A program made the position numbers and the translations under genes. Positions 60,849 to 64,000 of a stretch of 64,000 nucleotides of DNA are shown piece by piece (position 1 is the first letter of the stretch; each line of letters begins with the position of its first letter). The stretch is from Kribbella antiqua (lineage in GTDB: Bacteria > Actinomycetota > Actinomycetes > Propionibacteriales > Kribbellaceae). The notes under the pieces were generated by a model, which saw nothing but the letters and a program-made list of their open reading frames with translations, made no database searches and was not told the DNA's origin. The stretch is from positions 992,001 to 1,056,000 of the forward strand of contig NZ_SLWR01000001.1 of assembly GCF_004345665.1 (NCBI RefSeq), read 5' to 3'.

Positions 60849-62336
60849 CTACGGCATCGCGATGCCGATGTACTTGGTTTCGAGGAATTCGTCGATGCCT
60901 ACCGTGCCGCCTTCGCGGCCGAGGCCGGATTGTTTGACGCCGCCGAAGGGGGCGGCGGGGTTGGAGACGATGCCCTGGTTGAGGCCGACCATGCCGGTCT
61001 CGATCGACTCGGCGACGCGGAGGGCGCGGCGCAGGTCGTTGGTGAAGACGTAGGCGACCAGGCCGTACTCCGTGTCGTTGGCCGCGGCAACCACCTCGTC
61101 CTCGGTGTCGAACGGGGTGAGCGGCGCGACCGGCCCGAAGATCTCCTGATCCGCCATCGCGGCGTCCCGCGGTACGCCGGACAGCACGGTCGGCGGGTAG
61201 AAGTACCCGTTGCCTGAGGCAACCTCTCCCCCGGTCAGTACGGTCGCGCCCCGGCCGACGGCGTCTGCGACGAGCGAGCGCACCTTCTCCAGTCCGGCTT
61301 CGTCGATCAGCGGCCCGACGTTGACACCCGGCTCGGTCCCCCGGCCGACCGTCAGCGCCGACATCTTCGCCGCCAGCCGCCGGCCGAACTCGTCGATCAC
61401 CGACGAGTGCACGAACATCCGGTTGGCCGCCGTACAGGCCTCGCCCATGTTGCGCATCTTGGCCGCGATCGCTCCGGCGACCGCCTCGTCCAGGTCCGCG
61501 TCCTCGAAGACGATGAACGGCGCGTTGCCGCCGAGCTCGAGCGAGGTCCGCAGTACCTTCTCCGCGCACTGCTCGAGCAGGATCCGCCCGACCCGGGTCG
61601 AACCGGTGAACGACAGCTTGCGGGCCAGACCCGAGCGGATCAGAGGCTCCATCACGCCGCCCGCGTCCATCGCGGTGACGCAGTTGACCGCGCCCGCTGG
61701 TACGCCGGCCTCCGCGAGGATGTCCATCAGCGCGAGCATCGACAACGGCGTCTGGTGCGCGGGTTTGATCACACTCGTGCAGCCGGCCGCGATCGCCGGG
61801 CCGAGCTTGCGGGTGCCCATCGCCATCGGGAAGTTCCACGGGGTGATCAGCAGGCACGGACCCACCGGCTGCCGCGTGATCAGGAACCGCGCGTTGCCGG
61901 CCGGCGCGGTCTGGTACCCGCCGTCGATCCGGACCGCCTCCGCCGCGAAGTGCCGGAAGAACTCGGCGGCGTACGTGATCTCGCCGCGCGCCTCGGCCAG
62001 CGGTTTGCCCATCTCCAGCGTCATCAGCAGCGCGAGGTCGTCGATCCGCTCGAGCAGCAGTTCGTAGGCCTTGGTGAGCATGTCCGCGCGCTCGCGCGGC
62101 GACGTCTTCGCGAACGCCGGCTGCGCGGCCACCGCGGCGTCGAGCGCCGCCCGGCCGTCCTCGGGTGAGGCGTCCGCGACCGAGCACAGCGTCTCTCCGG
62201 TCGATGGATCCAGTACGTCGAACGTCCGGCCGCCGGCGGCGTCGACCCAGCGGCCGTCGACGTACAGGCGCTTCTCGACCGCGGCGATCACCTTCTTCTC
62301 CGCGGCGGTCAGGTCGCTGACGGTGGATTCAGACAT
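60849..62336 (-). CDS. NAD(P)-dependent succinate-semialdehyde-type aldehyde dehydrogenase
   Basis: 495 residues, ALDH superfamily, GabD/DoeC group. Catalytic Cys in MRNMGEACTAANRMF, general-base Glu in SLELGGNAPFIVFEDADLD, cofactor site in LLITPWNFPMAMGTRKLGPA and FTGSTRVGRILLEQ. It oxidises a short semialdehyde such as succinate or aspartate semialdehyde. ATG 62336 has GGAGG 6 nt upstream. It diverges from a class III aminotransferase across the palindrome at 62365, the classic transaminase-dehydrogenase pair for GABA or diaminobutyrate breakdown. Confidence 0.93.
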   Translation of the reverse strand: MSESTVSDLTAAEKKVIAAVEKRLYVDGRWVDAAGGRTFDVLDPSTGETLCSVADASPEDGRAALDAAVAAQPAFAKTSPRERADMLTKAYELLLERIDDLALLMTLEMGKPLAEARGEITYAAEFFRHFAAEAVRIDGGYQTAPAGNARFLITRQPVGPCLLITPWNFPMAMGTRKLGPAIAAGCTSVIKPAHQTPLSMLALMDILAEAGVPAGAVNCVTAMDAGGVMEPLIRSGLARKLSFTGSTRVGRILLEQCAEKVLRTSLELGGNAPFIVFEDADLDEAVAGAIAAKMRNMGEACTAANRMFVHSSVIDEFGRRLAAKMSALTVGRGTEPGVNVGPLIDEAGLEKVRSLVADAVGRGATVLTGGEVASGNGYFYPPTVLSGVPRDAAMADQEIFGPVAPLTPFDTEDEVVAAANDTEYGLVAYVFTNDLRRALRVAESIETGMVGLNQGIVSNPAAPFGGVKQSGLGREGGTVGIDEFLETKYIGIAMP

Positions 62337-62364
62337 TGGCGGCCTCCGGATCCTGAGATACGCT

Positions 62365-62378
62365 GATTGTCAACAATC
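62365..62378. promoter_or_regulatory. GATTGT-CA-ACAATC operator between dehydrogenase and aminotransferase
   Basis: Identical in all 14 bases to the site at 42055. It lies in the 71-bp gap between divergent genes and could control both. I cannot place the -10 elements with confidence. Confidence 0.68.
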
Positions 62379-62407
62379 TAACAGTTGACGATCGGAAGTG
62401 GGGAACC

Positions 62408-63661
62408 GTGGCTGAGCTCTCGCAGATCCTGAAACAGGCGACCGGAGTCGTCGCCGCCCGCGGCCAGGGCGTACTGCTGTACGACGAGGACGACCGCAGG
62501 TACCTCGACTTCACCGCCGGGATCGGTGTGACCTCAACCGGGCACTGTCACCCGCGCGTGGTCGCGGCCGCGCAGGAACAGGTCGGCAAGATCATCCACG
62601 CGCAGTACACGACGGTGATGCACCGGCCGCTACTCGACCTGGTCGACCGCCTCGGTGAGGTCCTCCCCCAGCAGCTGGACCGGATGTTCTTCGCGAACTC
62701 CGGCAGCGAGGCAATCGAGGCGGCGCTCCGGCTCAGCCGGCAGGCGACCGGGCGGCCGAACGTGATCGTGTTCCACGGCGGTTTCCACGGTCGCACTGTG
62801 GCGGCTGGGTCGATGACGACCTCGGGTACGAAGTTCCGGTCCGGGTTCAGCCCGTTGATGGCCGGCGTCTACGTCTCGCCGTTCCCTGACCCCGGTCACT
62901 TCGGCTGGCCGGTCGAGGAGGCGACGGACTTCGCGCTGAAGCAGCTGGACTACGTGTTGCAGACCTTGAGCTCGCCGGCCGACACCGCGGCGTTCTTCGT
63001 CGAGCCCGTCCTTGGCGAAGGCGGATACGTGCCCGCGAACCAGCGGTTCTTCGCCGGCCTGCGGGAACGCGCCGATGCGCACGGCATCCTTCTTGTTGTC
63101 GACGAAGTGCAGACCGGCTTCGGGCGGACCGGCAAGTTCTGGGGCGGCGACCACTTCGGCTCGCGCCCGGACATCCTGGTGACGGCGAAGGGCCTCGCCT
63201 CCGGGTTCCCGCTGTCCGGGATCGCTGCGTCATCCGCGCTGATGGAGAAGGCATGGCCTGGTTCACAGGGCGGGACGTACGGCGCCAACGCGGTGGCTTG
63301 CGCGGCTGCGCTCGCGACGCTCGACGTGATCCGCGACGAGGGCCTGGTGCAGAACTCGGCCGACCGCGGCGCACAGCTCAAGCAGGCGATGCAACTGGTG
63401 GCGGACAAGCACGAGCAGATCACCGACGTGCGCGGGCTCGGGCTGATGATCGGCAACGAGTTCCGCGACGCCGACGGCAAACCCGACCCGGTGACGGCGG
63501 CCGCCGTACAGCAGGAGGCGGCTCGGCGCGGACTGCTTCTGCTGACCTGCGGAGCCTGGGGCCAGGTGGTCCGCTTCATCCCGGCCCTCGTGGTGACACC
63601 GGACGAGATCGACGAGGCCGCAGGCATCTGGTCCGACGCAGTCACAGCCGTCACCGGCTGA
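62408..63661 (+). CDS. Class III aminotransferase (GABA/diaminobutyrate transaminase-like)
   Basis: 417 residues. The PLP Lys is in DILVTAKGLASGFPLSG. Other fold-type I, subgroup III motifs: FANSGSEAIEAALRLSRQAT, FHGGFHGRTVAAGS, VVDEVQTGFGRTGKFW. It transfers an omega-amino group to 2-oxoglutarate or pyruvate, giving a semialdehyde for the divergent dehydrogenase. Whether the substrate is GABA or a diaminobutyrate (DoeD role) cannot be told. The GTG at 62408 gives the standard start MAELSQILKQATG; a GTGGGGAA purine stretch lies just before it. Confidence 0.92.
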   Translation: MAELSQILKQATGVVAARGQGVLLYDEDDRRYLDFTAGIGVTSTGHCHPRVVAAAQEQVGKIIHAQYTTVMHRPLLDLVDRLGEVLPQQLDRMFFANSGSEAIEAALRLSRQATGRPNVIVFHGGFHGRTVAAGSMTTSGTKFRSGFSPLMAGVYVSPFPDPGHFGWPVEEATDFALKQLDYVLQTLSSPADTAAFFVEPVLGEGGYVPANQRFFAGLRERADAHGILLVVDEVQTGFGRTGKFWGGDHFGSRPDILVTAKGLASGFPLSGIAASSALMEKAWPGSQGGTYGANAVACAAALATLDVIRDEGLVQNSADRGAQLKQAMQLVADKHEQITDVRGLGLMIGNEFRDADGKPDPVTAAAVQQEAARRGLLLLTCGAWGQVVRFIPALVVTPDEIDEAAGIWSDAVTAVTG

Positions 63662-63690
63662 TCCGGGGGACCGAGGGCGCGAACTAGGCC

Positions 63691-63721
63691 TTGACTCTCA
63701 CACCGTGGCAGACCGTAGACC
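63691..63721 (+). promoter_or_regulatory. Putative promoter of the amidase gene
   Basis: TTGACT (63691-63696), a 19-bp spacer and TAGACC (63716-63721), 7 nt before ATG 63729. The -10 departs from TANNNT at its last base. Confidence 0.35.
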
Positions 63722-63728
63722 GGGCGAC

Positions 63729-64000
63729 ATGACTGAGACAGCCACGGAAATCGCTGGGCGGATTCGGAGCGGTGAGGTTTCGTCGCGTGAGGTGACCGAG
63801 CGGATGCTCGCGCGGATCGCGGCTGATACGACGGTGAACGCGGTGGTCGAGACCCGGGCAGAGTTCGCGCTCGAGGCAGCGGCCAGGGCGGATGAGGCGA
63901 TTGCGGCGGGCAGTGAGGTCGGCCCGCTGCACGGCGTGCCGATGACGATCAAGGACTGCTTCAACGTCGCGGGGCTGCACACCACCTGGGGCAATCCCGC
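63729..64000 (+). CDS. Amidase signature family protein (partial, runs off right edge)
   Basis: The first 90 codons only. ATEIAGRIRSGEVSSREVTE is the typical amidase opening helix and LHGVPMTIKDCFNVAG contains the catalytic Lys; the Ser-Ser signature lies outside the window. It resembles the amidase at 39641 in role and position next to a transaminase/dehydrogenase unit. Starts at ATG 63729, 67 bp after the aminotransferase, with its own likely promoter. Confidence 0.85.
   Translation, partial: MTETATEIAGRIRSGEVSSREVTERMLARIAADTTVNAVVETRAEFALEAAARADEAIAAGSEVGPLHGVPMTIKDCFNVAGLHTTWGNP

Noticed and set aside
1..64000. tRNA or rRNA genes
   Set aside because: I searched by eye for the TTCGANNC arm with flanking stems and for rRNA landmarks and found none; a covariance scan would be needed to exclude a tRNA.

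Overview
The window is high-GC actinobacterial DNA. The paired bc1-aa3 respiratory genes (diheme QcrC, three-helix Rieske QcrA, CtaF subunit), stand-alone AsnC-type domain, DUF2510 membrane proteins, DUF222/HNH gene with a LexA box, many GTG/TTG starts and many apparently leaderless promoters point to Propionibacteriales, most likely a Kribbella-like organism (inference; no rRNA is present).

Layout. 1-9.6 kb: a partial NYN-domain gene, a DEDD exonuclease/GIY-YIG fusion, an AsnC-type ligand domain, two tandem low-complexity membrane proteins, trpD and an atypical receiver protein. 9.6-20.7 kb: respiratory genes in two blocks, ctaG-like (minus) against ctaE-qcrCAB (plus), and ctaC-ctaD-ctaF (minus), separated by a MarR/hydrolase pair and an L,D-transpeptidase. 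20.8-24.2 kb: class V aminotransferase plus TusA-like protein, an internally deleted GNAT, a C39/BtrH-like protein and a sirtuin. 24.3-30.7 kb: an 1898-residue secreted amylopullulanase and a small secreted protein. 30.7-36.7 kb: two back-to-back signalling operons. One kinase keeps the phospho-accepting His but has lost its ATP site; the other keeps the ATP site but has Arg in place of the His. A DctP-like lipoprotein is co-transcribed with the second. 36.7-39.1 kb: a serine hydrolase and an epimerase.

39.1-53.2 kb is a nitrogen-compound catabolic island. The first half (DUF3830, amidase, 2-hydroxyacid dehydrogenase / AroM-type racemase, DoeA-like M24 hydrolase, aminotransferase) diverges from a 14-bp palindrome. 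The second half (permease, two DUF1989 proteins, carboxyltransferase, allophanate hydrolase) follows a clear guanidine-I (ykkC) riboswitch, so it is a guanidine-assimilation operon. Its carboxylase lacks the biotin carboxylase and biotin carrier domains. A M20 deacylase follows on its own promoter.

53.7-59.4 kb is a decayed zone: a broken IS481-type element, a LexA-controlled DUF222/HNH gene, and remnants of a kinase/regulator pair. 59.4-64 kb resumes catabolism: a second AroM-family protein, a FadR/FCD-type GntR regulator, a succinate-semialdehyde-type dehydrogenase divergent from a class III aminotransferase, and the start of an amidase. Near-identical GATTGTCRACAATC palindromes lie at the control regions of both catabolic regions, which suggests one regulon under the GntR protein. 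Similar words inside genes raise the alternative of a genome-wide iterated palindrome.
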